NCBI GenBank assembly: GCA_027009095.1
Contig: JALVDG010000032.1
Span: 1-17,051 of the forward strand
Length of the DNA stretch: 17,051 bases
From: Thiotrichaceae bacterium
GTDB lineage: Bacteria; Pseudomonadota; Gammaproteobacteria; Thiotrichales; Thiotrichaceae
Reading direction: 5' to 3'
Numbering within the stretch: the stretch's first letter is position 1; the number at the start of each line of letters is the position of its first letter. The notes beneath the pieces are model-generated. The model made no database searches and was not told the origin of the DNA. It worked only from the letters and a program-made list of their open reading frames with translations. Of this stretch, positions 9,295 to 15,508 are shown piece after piece. Both the position numbers and the translations under genes were made by a program.

Positions 9295-9347
9295 GTGGGT
9301 ATTGTTGTATTGCCTATTGTAGTTTTTGTTATATAGGGAGATTTTGA

Positions 9348-9977
9348 ATGAGTTCAGTTGCAAATCGTCGTTCAGTCATGACTTTATTTACCTTGCCAGA
9401 CTGTATAGATTGTCATCGAGTACGTATTGTATTGTCTGAGAAAGATATCGCGGTTGACATTATTGAGATAGATCCTAATGAAATGCCACGAGATCTTGCT
9501 GAACTAAACCCGTATAACACCGCACCTACTTTAATAGACCGTGATCTTGTTTTGTATGATGCTCGCGTTATTATGGAATATCTTGATGAGCGTTTTCCTC
9601 ATCCTCCTTTAATGCCTGTTGATCCTGTTAATCGTGCGCATTCACGTTTAGCATTATTCCGTGTCGAGAGGGATTGGTACTCTCTCGCAGAAGAGTTAGA
9701 AAGCGGTGATGAAGCGCGCATGGATAAAGCACGTGAACAGTTACGCGACAGTGTTATCTCGGCCGCTGAAGTATTTGAAATTAAGCCTTACTTCCTAAGT
9801 AATGACTTCTCATTAGTTGATTGTACAATAGCTCCTATTTTATGGCGTCTACCACGTTATAGAATCGATCTTCCAGCATCCGAAGCAAAGCCCGTGATGG
9901 ATTATATGGATCGAGTATTTTCCCGCGATATGTTCCAAAGCGCATTATCAGACGCAGAGAAAGCGATAAGACCATGA
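9348..9977 (+). CDS. sspA: Stringent starvation protein A (SspA)
   Basis: SspA is a glutathione-S-transferase-fold protein that binds RNA polymerase and modulates transcription in stress and stationary phase. The 209-residue product has the thioredoxin-like N-terminal half (TLFTLPDCIDCHRVRIVLSE), the substrate-domain segment NTAPTLIDRDLVLYDARVIMEYLDERFP, and the surface motif PHP at 84-86, reported as essential in E. coli SspA. The C-terminal helical domain follows. A GGGAG ribosome binding site precedes the ATG. Its stop overlaps the sspB start. Position directly after petABC is conserved in many gamma- and betaproteobacteria. Confidence 0.95.
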   Translation: MSSVANRRSVMTLFTLPDCIDCHRVRIVLSEKDIAVDIIEIDPNEMPRDLAELNPYNTAPTLIDRDLVLYDARVIMEYLDERFPHPPLMPVDPVNRAHSRLALFRVERDWYSLAEELESGDEARMDKAREQLRDSVISAAEVFEIKPYFLSNDFSLVDCTIAPILWRLPRYRIDLPASEAKPVMDYMDRVFSRDMFQSALSDAEKAIRP

Positions 9978-10360
9978 TGACATCAAACCGTCCTTATTTG
10001 GTAAAAGCCATCTATGAATGGATTATGGATAACAATGTGACCCCCCATATTGTTATTAATGCAATGGATGAAAGCGTAATGGTACCTCAGCAATATGTTG
10101 ATGAAGGTAAAATTATACTTAATATAAACCCATCCGCTGTACAAGAACTCGTTATAGATGATGAATGTATTATGTTTAGTGCGCGTTTTGGTGGCAAGCC
10201 TTACAATATCTATGCACCTATGCGTGCAATAATAGGTATTTATGCTGCTGAAAATGGTGAAGGCATGGCGTTTGAGATTGAAGATTCGCCACCACCTAAA
10301 GACCCAGAAAAAAATACACCACCACCGCGAAAAAAACCTACCTTACGAGTAGTAAAATAG
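9974..10360 (+). CDS. sspB: ClpXP adaptor SspB
   Basis: SspB tethers ssrA-tagged proteins to the ClpXP protease. The 128-residue protein has the folded N-terminal domain (SNRPYLVKAIYEWIMDNNVTPHIVIN; FSARFGGKPYNIYAPMRAIIGIYAAENGEGM), then a proline/lysine-rich linker, then the ClpX-binding tail KPTLRVVK at the very end. The ATG at 9974 (or the second ATG at 9977) overlaps the sspA TGA, so the two genes are translationally coupled. Confidence 0.96.
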   Translation: MMTSNRPYLVKAIYEWIMDNNVTPHIVINAMDESVMVPQQYVDEGKIILNINPSAVQELVIDDECIMFSARFGGKPYNIYAPMRAIIGIYAAENGEGMAFEIEDSPPPKDPEKNTPPPRKKPTLRVVK

Positions 10361-10367
10361 CTTATAT

Positions 10368-10405
10368 CTAGTACTCCATTAAGCCAATGCTGTTGGAGTA
10401 TCTAG
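10368..10405. repeat. Promoter-proximal hairpin repeat, copy 1 (upstream of folA)
   Basis: TACTCCA at 10372-10378 pairs with TGGAGTA at 10394-10400, and CTAG flanks both sides. The 36-nt core aligns with copy 2 at 13497-13533 at 30 positions with one single-base gap. Both copies lie directly after a TATAT/TATACT-like sequence and just upstream of a start codon. There is no T run, so it is not a classical terminator. It may act as a 5'-leader structure for folA. Confidence 0.65.
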
Positions 10406-10415
10406 GTTATTTCTT

Positions 10416-10916
10416 ATGAAAATATCAATGATAGCCGCGGTGGCACATCATCGGGTGATTGGTAAAAATCAAAAAATGCCATGGCATTTACCCGCAGATT
10501 TAGCCTTCTTTAAAAAAACAACATTGGGTAGCCCTATACTAATGGGACGCAAAACCTATGAGTCGATAGGCAGACCATTACCAGGTCGCTTGAACCTTGT
10601 TGTTACTCGTAATCCTGATTTGAAAATAGCAGGCTGTGAGGTCGTTACCTCTCTTGAGCAAGCGGTTTTTATGGCGCAAGAAAAATCTAGTGCTAGCAAG
10701 GAAATATTTATTATTGGTGGCTCCCATCTTTATAAAAGCTTTTTAGAAAAGGCAGATCGCCTTTATTTAACAATGATTGATGCAGAGATAGAAGGGGATA
10801 CCTTTTTTCCTGACTATACTCAATACAACTGGAAAGAAGTTGAGCGTATTGAGCATCAAGCAGATGCCAAAAATATTTACCCCTATTCTTTTGTTACACT
10901 TGAGAGAATATCTTAA
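10416..10916 (+). CDS. folA: Dihydrofolate reductase
   Basis: This cytoplasmic enzyme reduces dihydrofolate to tetrahydrofolate with NADPH and is the trimethoprim target. The 166 residues are collinear with E. coli FolA. MIAAVAHHRVIGKNQKMPWH is followed by LPADLAFFK with the catalytic acid Asp28. NADPH-binding stretches are GRKTYESIGRPLPGR and IIGGSHLY, and the conserved DAEIEGDTFFPDY is near the C-terminus. It starts just downstream of the hairpin repeat and ends 49 nt from the convergent minus-strand gene; no clear terminator lies between them. Confidence 0.97.
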   Translation: MKISMIAAVAHHRVIGKNQKMPWHLPADLAFFKKTTLGSPILMGRKTYESIGRPLPGRLNLVVTRNPDLKIAGCEVVTSLEQAVFMAQEKSSASKEIFIIGGSHLYKSFLEKADRLYLTMIDAEIEGDTFFPDYTQYNWKEVERIEHQADAKNIYPYSFVTLERIS

Positions 10917-10965
10917 GCTCAAGTATTGTGGTTTCTGTATAAATCGATATAACGTGGTTGATGTA

Positions 10966-12213
10966 CTAGACCTCCTTACATGCTTCATAAATTAAACGCT
11001 GAAACCAAGGTAGCTCTCTTAAGGAGTCTAAATCTTTATCTTCTTGTAAGTGTTTACAATGCATTGAGCTAGAGTTAAGGGTGGCTTGCTCTAACCAGGT
11101 TTTTGCATCTGAAACATTTCCTTCTTTTGCGTATTGACAAGCTAAGTTATAAATAGACTGATAGTTTTTAAGTTCATCGACTTTTAGTACTAGCTGCTCT
11201 ATTTGTTGATAAATAAAGATTTTATCAGGATCGTTGACTAGTTCGCTTGCCCCCATATTTTCATCATCGTCATAGGCGTAAATATCTTCAAAATACTCAG
11301 GTGCTAATAACATAATCTGATGATAAGTTGCTGATGCCTTCTCCAAATAAATATCATCATTATGATTATTTTCAGCTAGCTTGTAATTACCATAAGCAAT
11401 ATGTAATAAGGCTAGCGTATTGTTTTTATTTTCTGCCAGTAATGTTTCCCAGTACACAATTGCTAGTTGCCACTCGCCTTTATATTCTGCCGCTAAGGAC
11501 TTTGCTTGCAATATCTCCTCAAAATTAAGATTATCTTCTTTGAGAAGTGTATTGATCAATAGCTTATCGTCATCAGTTGCTTCATATGTCACAGGCTTTG
11601 CGAGTAAGTCTTGCAACTCCTTTTCAATCACTTTGCGACGTTCATGGCTTAATTTTCTTTCGTTATCCAGTTTATTAAGTCTTTCTACAAAGTCTTTAAA
11701 TAGCTCACTATGTGTAGTAACTAAAGTTGATAGCTCATGTGATTGATGTACAACCTGTCCTGATAGCTTGCTAATATTCGATTCTGTTAAATCAACACGC
11801 TGTTCTATTTTTTCTGTTTGCGGTCGAAATTTTCGTTGTAGTAGCAATAATGATAAAAGCGATAAGCCCAAAGCAAGTACGCTTAAAGTGGCTAGAAAAT
11901 ACAATAAACCATTATTTTCTTTCGACTCTTTTTTTGCCTTAAGTACACCTAGTTCATGTTGTAATGCTTGCAACTGCTTATCCATTTGAGCCCTTTGCAG
12001 TTGTTGTTGTTCTACAAGCTCATTGATACCTAGGCTTTGCTTATTCAAAGCCGTTTTTTGTACCTGCATTTGTTTTGCTAATGATCTGTTTTTTTGCTTT
12101 AGTTTATTAATCTCATAGTTGAGTGATAATACCGTTGGTTTTTTTGCAAAAACCTGTGATGAGCTAAACAATAAGCTAATATAGATAAGTACGCAGAGGT
12201 ATTTGATTTTCAT
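10966..12213 (-). CDS. Coiled-coil, single-pass membrane protein with TPR-like C-terminal domain
   Basis: This 415-residue protein is not one I can name. In order it has a signal peptide (about 1-23, ending QVFA), a first coiled coil rich in Gln/Leu/Lys (about 30-95), and a strong transmembrane segment (about 103-126, LLYFLATLSVLALGLSLLSLLLLQ). A second coiled coil follows (about 133-206), then a helical repeat domain from about 220. The last part (about 354-410: YNLACQYAKEGNVSDAKTWL ... DLDSLRELPWFQRL) closely resembles the end-of-group TPR signature. The topology suggests a periplasmic coiled coil and a cytoplasmic TPR scaffold, perhaps an envelope-associated scaffold; the function is unknown. 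No clear Shine-Dalgarno is seen. It is convergent with folA. Confidence 0.85.
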   Translation of the reverse strand: MKIKYLCVLIYISLLFSSSQVFAKKPTVLSLNYEINKLKQKNRSLAKQMQVQKTALNKQSLGINELVEQQQLQRAQMDKQLQALQHELGVLKAKKESKENNGLLYFLATLSVLALGLSLLSLLLLQRKFRPQTEKIEQRVDLTESNISKLSGQVVHQSHELSTLVTTHSELFKDFVERLNKLDNERKLSHERRKVIEKELQDLLAKPVTYEATDDDKLLINTLLKEDNLNFEEILQAKSLAAEYKGEWQLAIVYWETLLAENKNNTLALLHIAYGNYKLAENNHNDDIYLEKASATYHQIMLLAPEYFEDIYAYDDDENMGASELVNDPDKIFIYQQIEQLVLKVDELKNYQSIYNLACQYAKEGNVSDAKTWLEQATLNSSSMHCKHLQEDKDLDSLRELPWFQRLIYEACKEV

Positions 12214-12405
12214 AATATTTATAATAACTGGGGGATAAAGTAGATAGCTCTACTATACGGATATAAAGTAGTTAATATAGACTTTTTTGTTTCCTTTCTG
12301 GGGAATTATTAATCCAATTTATATGTTTGTTGTATTCTGTATTGGAAATGTTGCTTGTATTTATAAGCTTTATGCTTCCATTTAAACTAAGGCAAGGTGT
12401 AACTA

Positions 12406-12450
12406 ATGGCTTTAAATTTATTATTTAGCCTTATAAAAAGGATCTGCTAA
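12406..12450 (+). CDS. Possible 14-residue leader peptide upstream of the NlpC/P60-like gene
   Basis: ATG at 12406 opens a 14-codon frame (MALNLLFSLIKRIC) whose TAA at 12448-12450 overlaps the ATG of the next gene (TAATG). An AAGG sits about 8 nt upstream of its start. The layout would allow translational coupling. There is no homology to judge by, and a chance short ORF is quite possible. Confidence 0.3.
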   Translation: MALNLLFSLIKRIC

Positions 12451-12857
12451 TGAAAATTCCTGATTGTTTTTTAACAGTAAAATATGTCGGAGCAAGAATC
12501 CCAGGTGTAGAAAATCAGTCTGATTTAAAGCTAGGAGCAAATTGCCAAGTATTTGCTTATGAGCTACTAAGAGTAAATGGTCTAGTAGCCCCTAAGCTTC
12601 GTTCAAGTGAGCTATGGAGTGACACCCAATACACCATAAAAGTGAGTGACTTTCAGCCTTTAGATTTAATGCTTTATAACTCCGACAATAATGCTTTTGG
12701 TGCACATGTTGGTGTGTATATTGGTGATGGAAAAATCATACATCTTTCCTATCAAAATCAATATGCTGAAATTATTGATCATATAAAAATGAGTGATAAT
12801 GAAAAGTATCGTGTTTTTATTGGTGCAAAACGAGTATTGACACCAAGCAGTTTTTAG
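12450..12857 (+). CDS. Small NlpC/P60-like cysteine hydrolase
   Basis: This 135-residue protein has the layout of a minimal NlpC/P60 papain-like hydrolase. The nucleophile candidate is Cys32 in LGANCQVFAYELL at the head of a helix. The catalytic His candidate is His86 in FGAHVGVYIGDG, followed by a third polar residue, His98 in IIHLS. Family members generally cleave peptidoglycan peptides or other N-acyl/amide bonds. Unlike secreted cell-wall hydrolases it has no signal peptide, lipobox or binding domain, so it would be cytoplasmic or act on a different substrate. AAAGG lies upstream of the ATG. It is alone on the plus strand between two minus-strand genes. Substrate unknown. Confidence 0.75.
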   Translation: MKIPDCFLTVKYVGARIPGVENQSDLKLGANCQVFAYELLRVNGLVAPKLRSSELWSDTQYTIKVSDFQPLDLMLYNSDNNAFGAHVGVYIGDGKIIHLSYQNQYAEIIDHIKMSDNEKYRVFIGAKRVLTPSSF

Positions 12858-12904
12858 GTATTTCTGATAGCAGTTGCAGTTGTCTAAGTCCTGCCGTCGT
12901 TTAA

Positions 12905-12960
12905 TTAACTGATGTTACGCAGTCACTCTTTAGAATAGGTGACTGCGTAACATCAGTTAA
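12905..12960. repeat. Perfect 22-bp inverted repeat between convergent genes
   Basis: The left arm 12905-12926 (starting TTAACTGATGTTACGC) is the exact reverse complement of the right arm 12939-12960, with a 12-nt loop (12927-12938). The right arm contains the stop codon of the minus-strand DsrC-like gene (12957-12959). There is no T run on either strand. It could still end transcription from both convergent genes, or be a remnant of two joined transposon ends (TA-rich flanks). Confidence 0.8.
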
Positions 12961-13319
12961 TAACTTGTACCAAATCCATTATCAGTCTGGTTTCTTAAAT
13001 CAGGCAAGTCGGTTAATTCATGGATTTGTGATAATGGTCCTTTAGGGAAAAGTTTGTAGAGATACTTTTTGCCTCCTTTATCTGCAAACTCTTGATCCAT
13101 TACTTTCATTAGTTGTCGTGCATTACGGCAATCTTCGCAATGAGTGTAAAAATCTAGAACAAAATCAACTGCTTCTAAGCGTTCATCTGTTAACTCAATT
13201 CCCATTGAGTCAGCGCGCTGCTGTATTGCAGCATAAATCTTGCTTTTTTGTACTCTTTGGTGACCTGAGTTTCTTGGTTGGCTGCGAGGGAAGGTTTCGG
13301 CTATTTGTGTGCTTAACAT
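12957..13319 (-). CDS. DsrC/TusE-family protein lacking the C-terminal cysteines (RspA-like)
   Basis: This 120-residue protein belongs to the DsrC/TusE sulfur-carrier fold by IELTDERLEAVDFVLDFY (41-58) and the signature KKYLYKLFPKGP (84-95). In true DsrC/TusE the LFP.GP motif is followed by a swinging arm with a Cys near GPAKQAC and a penultimate Cys. Here the arm reads LSQIHELTDLPDLRNQ...FGTSY, with neither cysteine. By family definitions this places it with the cysteine-less RspA-type paralogs, suspected to be regulatory rather than sulfur carriers. Unusually it has a CxxC pair, Cys61/Cys64 in THCEDCRNA, within the helical body. The start is supported by AAGGAG just upstream. It is divergent from the di-thioredoxin gene. 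Confidence 0.85.
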   Translation of the reverse strand: MLSTQIAETFPRSQPRNSGHQRVQKSKIYAAIQQRADSMGIELTDERLEAVDFVLDFYTHCEDCRNARQLMKVMDQEFADKGGKKYLYKLFPKGPLSQIHELTDLPDLRNQTDNGFGTSY

Positions 13320-13350
13320 AGTTGCTCCTTGATGTTGTTTTGATTATGTG

Positions 13351-13436
13351 GGTATTATTATTTCTAATACCTAAATAATAGGAGTAATGTTGGGTCTTTG
13401 CTCAAATACCTTTAATTGTGTAGGTATATTTACCTA
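13351..13436. promoter_or_regulatory. Two dyads in the divergent intergenic region (candidate operators)
   Basis: GGTATTA at 13351-13357 pairs with TAATACC at 13365-13371. TAGGTA at 13421-13426 pairs with TACCTA at 13431-13436. Both dyads contain GGTA/TACC half-sites and lie between the divergent start codons at 13319 and 13569, where a shared regulator would bind. This is pattern only; no regulator is identified. Confidence 0.3.
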
Positions 13437-13465
13437 TGTTGCTCTGCAATCAACGAAGAAATTAT

Positions 13466-13496
13466 TTGTCAGTAAATCCATAAGAGTAGCTATACT
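13466..13496 (+). promoter_or_regulatory. Candidate sigma-70 promoter of the thioredoxin gene
   Basis: TTGTCA (13466-13471) and TATACT (13491-13496) each match the -35/-10 consensus at 5 of 6 positions, but the 19-bp spacer is long. Transcription would begin at about 13503, inside the left arm of the hairpin repeat, so the hairpin would sit at the very 5' end of the mRNA. Confidence 0.45.
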
Positions 13497-13533
13497 TAAG
13501 TACTCCATCAAACCAAACTTGTTGGAGTACTAG
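13497..13533. repeat. Promoter-proximal hairpin repeat, copy 2 (upstream of the thioredoxin gene)
   Basis: AGTACTCCATCAA (13499-13511) pairs with TTGTTGGAGTACT (13519-13531), a 13-bp stem with one mismatch and a 7-nt loop. It aligns with copy 1 at 10368-10405. It lies 35 nt before the ATG at 13569 and right after a TATACT -10 candidate. Confidence 0.7.
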
Positions 13534-13568
13534 ATCTATTGGATACAAACCTATAGGAAACTTAAATT

Positions 13569-14591
13569 ATGCTAAAAAAATTATTGTTATTAATTTGTCT
13601 TGTAAGCTTTATTGTTTCTAATGGTTTTGCTGAGTCATCTAAAGTAGGAAAAATAAAAGGGGGAGTTGAGCTTGTTTTTCCTGAGTGGTTTAAAGAAAGT
13701 TTTCTTGATTTTAGAGAGGATGCGGCGGAGGCAGGAGAAAATGGGAAGCATTTATTGCTCTTTTTTCATGTGGCGGGTTGTCCTTATTGCAAAAAAATGC
13801 TCGATGATAATTTTACCAGTGGGGAGAATGCAAAATTAGTCCAAGCAAATTTTGATTCTATTGATATTGATTTAAAAGGCGGTAAAGAAATAGAGTTTAA
13901 TAAAGATATGACCGTTACCGAAGCGGATCTCGGTAGGGCATTACAAGTTAATTATACGCCAACTATTTTATTTATGAGTGCAGATAATAAGGTAGTCGCT
14001 AGGCTTAATGGTTATCGCTCACCAAGAGAGTTTAGGCAGGTTATTAATTTTGTAAAAGAGAAGGCGTATAAAACAACCGATTTAGCAACGTATCGCCAAA
14101 AGCATCTAAATGATACGGTTTATACGCTAAAAGATGATGCTAGTTATGTCACTGAAACCGATCTACAAAAATTATCTAAACAAGATAAGCCTTTAATGAT
14201 TATATTTGAGGATAAAACCTGTGATGAATGCGAGCGTTTTCATAAAGAGGTATTAGATTTAAAGGAGACTAAAAAGATTTTAAAAAAATATAATGTGGTT
14301 CGTTTAGATGCGCTTTCAGATGATCCTATTGTTGATACAGAAGGCAATAAAACGACTGCTAAAGCATGGTTAAAAAAGCGTAATATTAGTTATCGCCCTG
14401 CGGTTTTATTGTATTCAGAGGGCAAAGAAATAGAAAAGGTGACAGGTTTATTAAAGTCTTACCATTTTCAACAACTTTTAAACTTTGTTGCAGAAAAGAA
14501 ATATACAGAGTACGACTCATGGATTGCTTATCTAAATGTGCAGTCTAAGAAGATATTGGAGTCAGGAAAAGATATTGATATATGGAAATAG
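13569..14591 (+). CDS. Periplasmic protein with two thioredoxin-like domains (SoxW-like)
   Basis: This 340-residue exported protein has a signal peptide of about 1-21 (MLKKLLLLICLVSF...GFA). Domain 1 (about 40-165) has the redox site CPYC at 71-74 in LLLFFHVAGCPYCKKM and the cis-Pro loop NYTPTIL (Pro131); it resembles SoxW/thioredoxin-fold proteins of sulfur oxidisers. Domain 2 (about 185-315) repeats the fold with CDEC at 218-221 in FEDKTCDECERFH and a cis-Pro at Pro277 (SYRPAVLLY). The two active sites in one chain suggest a disulfide/thiol relay or reductase for periplasmic substrates such as sulfur or cytochrome proteins; the substrate is unknown. It is divergent from the DsrC-like gene, and a candidate promoter and hairpin precede it. 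Confidence 0.88.
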   Translation: MLKKLLLLICLVSFIVSNGFAESSKVGKIKGGVELVFPEWFKESFLDFREDAAEAGENGKHLLLFFHVAGCPYCKKMLDDNFTSGENAKLVQANFDSIDIDLKGGKEIEFNKDMTVTEADLGRALQVNYTPTILFMSADNKVVARLNGYRSPREFRQVINFVKEKAYKTTDLATYRQKHLNDTVYTLKDDASYVTETDLQKLSKQDKPLMIIFEDKTCDECERFHKEVLDLKETKKILKKYNVVRLDALSDDPIVDTEGNKTTAKAWLKKRNISYRPAVLLYSEGKEIEKVTGLLKSYHFQQLLNFVAEKKYTEYDSWIAYLNVQSKKILESGKDIDIWK

Positions 14592-14642
14592 AATGTTAGG
14601 GGGAGAAGTAGCAAACATTAACTGAATTATTATATAAGAATT

Positions 14643-14673
14643 TTCTAATATGTAGTTTGTTTTTGTGTATAAT
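14643..14673 (+). promoter_or_regulatory. Candidate promoter of the mla operon
   Basis: TATAAT at 14668-14673 is a perfect -10 hexamer about 30 nt before the mlaF GTG. The -35 is poor (TTCTAA at 14643-14648 with a 19-bp spacer is the best seen). It lies in the only sizeable gap before the operon. Confidence 0.45.
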
Positions 14674-14704
14674 AAAGGCACTATTTAAAATAAAAAGTTA
14701 GACC

Positions 14705-15508
14705 GTGCCTGAATCTATTGTAACCATTTCTGATTTGCAGTTTTCTCGTGGAGAGCGAGAGATTTTTTCGGCTGTCAATTTGGTTATCCCCAAAGGAAAA
14801 GTAACTGCCATTATGGGGCCTAGCGGCACAGGAAAAACAACGTTATTACGCCTAATTGGGGGACAATTAGTCCCTGACCGTGGTGATGTTGTTGTCGAAG
14901 GTAAGTCCATTCCCGCCTTGTCAAATAAAGAGCTATATATATCGCGCAAACGCATGGGAATGTTGTTTCAATCGGGCGCGTTACTCACTGATCTAAATGT
15001 TTTTGAAAATATAGCCTTTCCTATTCGCGAACACTATGATTTCCCTGAGACGATGATCCGTGATCTCGTCTTTATGAAGTTAGAGATTGTTGGTTTGCGA
15101 GGTGCATACAAGCTAATGCCTTCTGAGTTATCAGGCGGCATGGCGCGTAGAGTTGCGCTTGCTAGAGCGATTATCCTTGATCCTGTTTTAATGATGTATG
15201 ATGAGCCTTTTACAGGGCTAGATCCTATTACACTTGGGACAATCGTTAGTATTATCAAAGAGCTAAATCAAGCTCTTGGCATGAGCAGTGTGGTGGTTTC
15301 GCATGATGTGAGTGAAGTGCTTTCGATTGCTGATTATGTACATATTCTTTCAGAAGGTGTTGTTGCTGCCTCGGGGACACCTGAGGAGCTTCGTGAATCT
15401 GATTCCGAGTGGGTGAGGCAGTTCCTTCAAGGCTTGCCAGATGGTCCTGTGCCTTTTCATTATCCTGCTAGTGATTATCATCAAGCCTTAAAAGGTGGGT
15501 CTCTATGA
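14705..15508 (+). CDS. mlaF: Phospholipid transport ATP-binding protein MlaF
   Basis: MlaF is the ATPase of the inner-membrane MlaFEDB complex that moves phospholipids between the membranes and maintains outer-membrane asymmetry. The 267 residues carry Walker A GPSGTGKT (38-45), the Q-loop at FQSGALL, signature LSGGM (142-146), Walker B VLMMYDEP (161-168) and the H-loop His200. The length matches the family. The start is GTG (PESIVTISDL...), with no strong Shine-Dalgarno. The stop overlaps the mlaE ATG (ATGA), so translation is coupled. Confidence 0.96.
   Translation: MPESIVTISDLQFSRGEREIFSAVNLVIPKGKVTAIMGPSGTGKTTLLRLIGGQLVPDRGDVVVEGKSIPALSNKELYISRKRMGMLFQSGALLTDLNVFENIAFPIREHYDFPETMIRDLVFMKLEIVGLRGAYKLMPSELSGGMARRVALARAIILDPVLMMYDEPFTGLDPITLGTIVSIIKELNQALGMSSVVVSHDVSEVLSIADYVHILSEGVVAASGTPEELRESDSEWVRQFLQGLPDGPVPFHYPASDYHQALKGGSL

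Noticed and set aside
9305..9335. TTGTAT plus TATATA as a promoter for sspA
   Set aside because: The -10 would overlap the ribosome binding site and place the start site within about 6 nt of the ATG, leaving no usable leader.
11328..11989. Three plus-strand frames of 66-108 codons opposite the coiled-coil/TPR gene
   Set aside because: They are antisense shadows with Ser/Cys-rich low-complexity products. The minus-strand frame has a signal peptide, a membrane helix and TPR features.
13118..13321. 67-codon plus-strand frame opposite the DsrC-like gene
   Set aside because: It is antisense to a clear DsrC/TusE-family protein and has no ribosome binding site or recognisable product.
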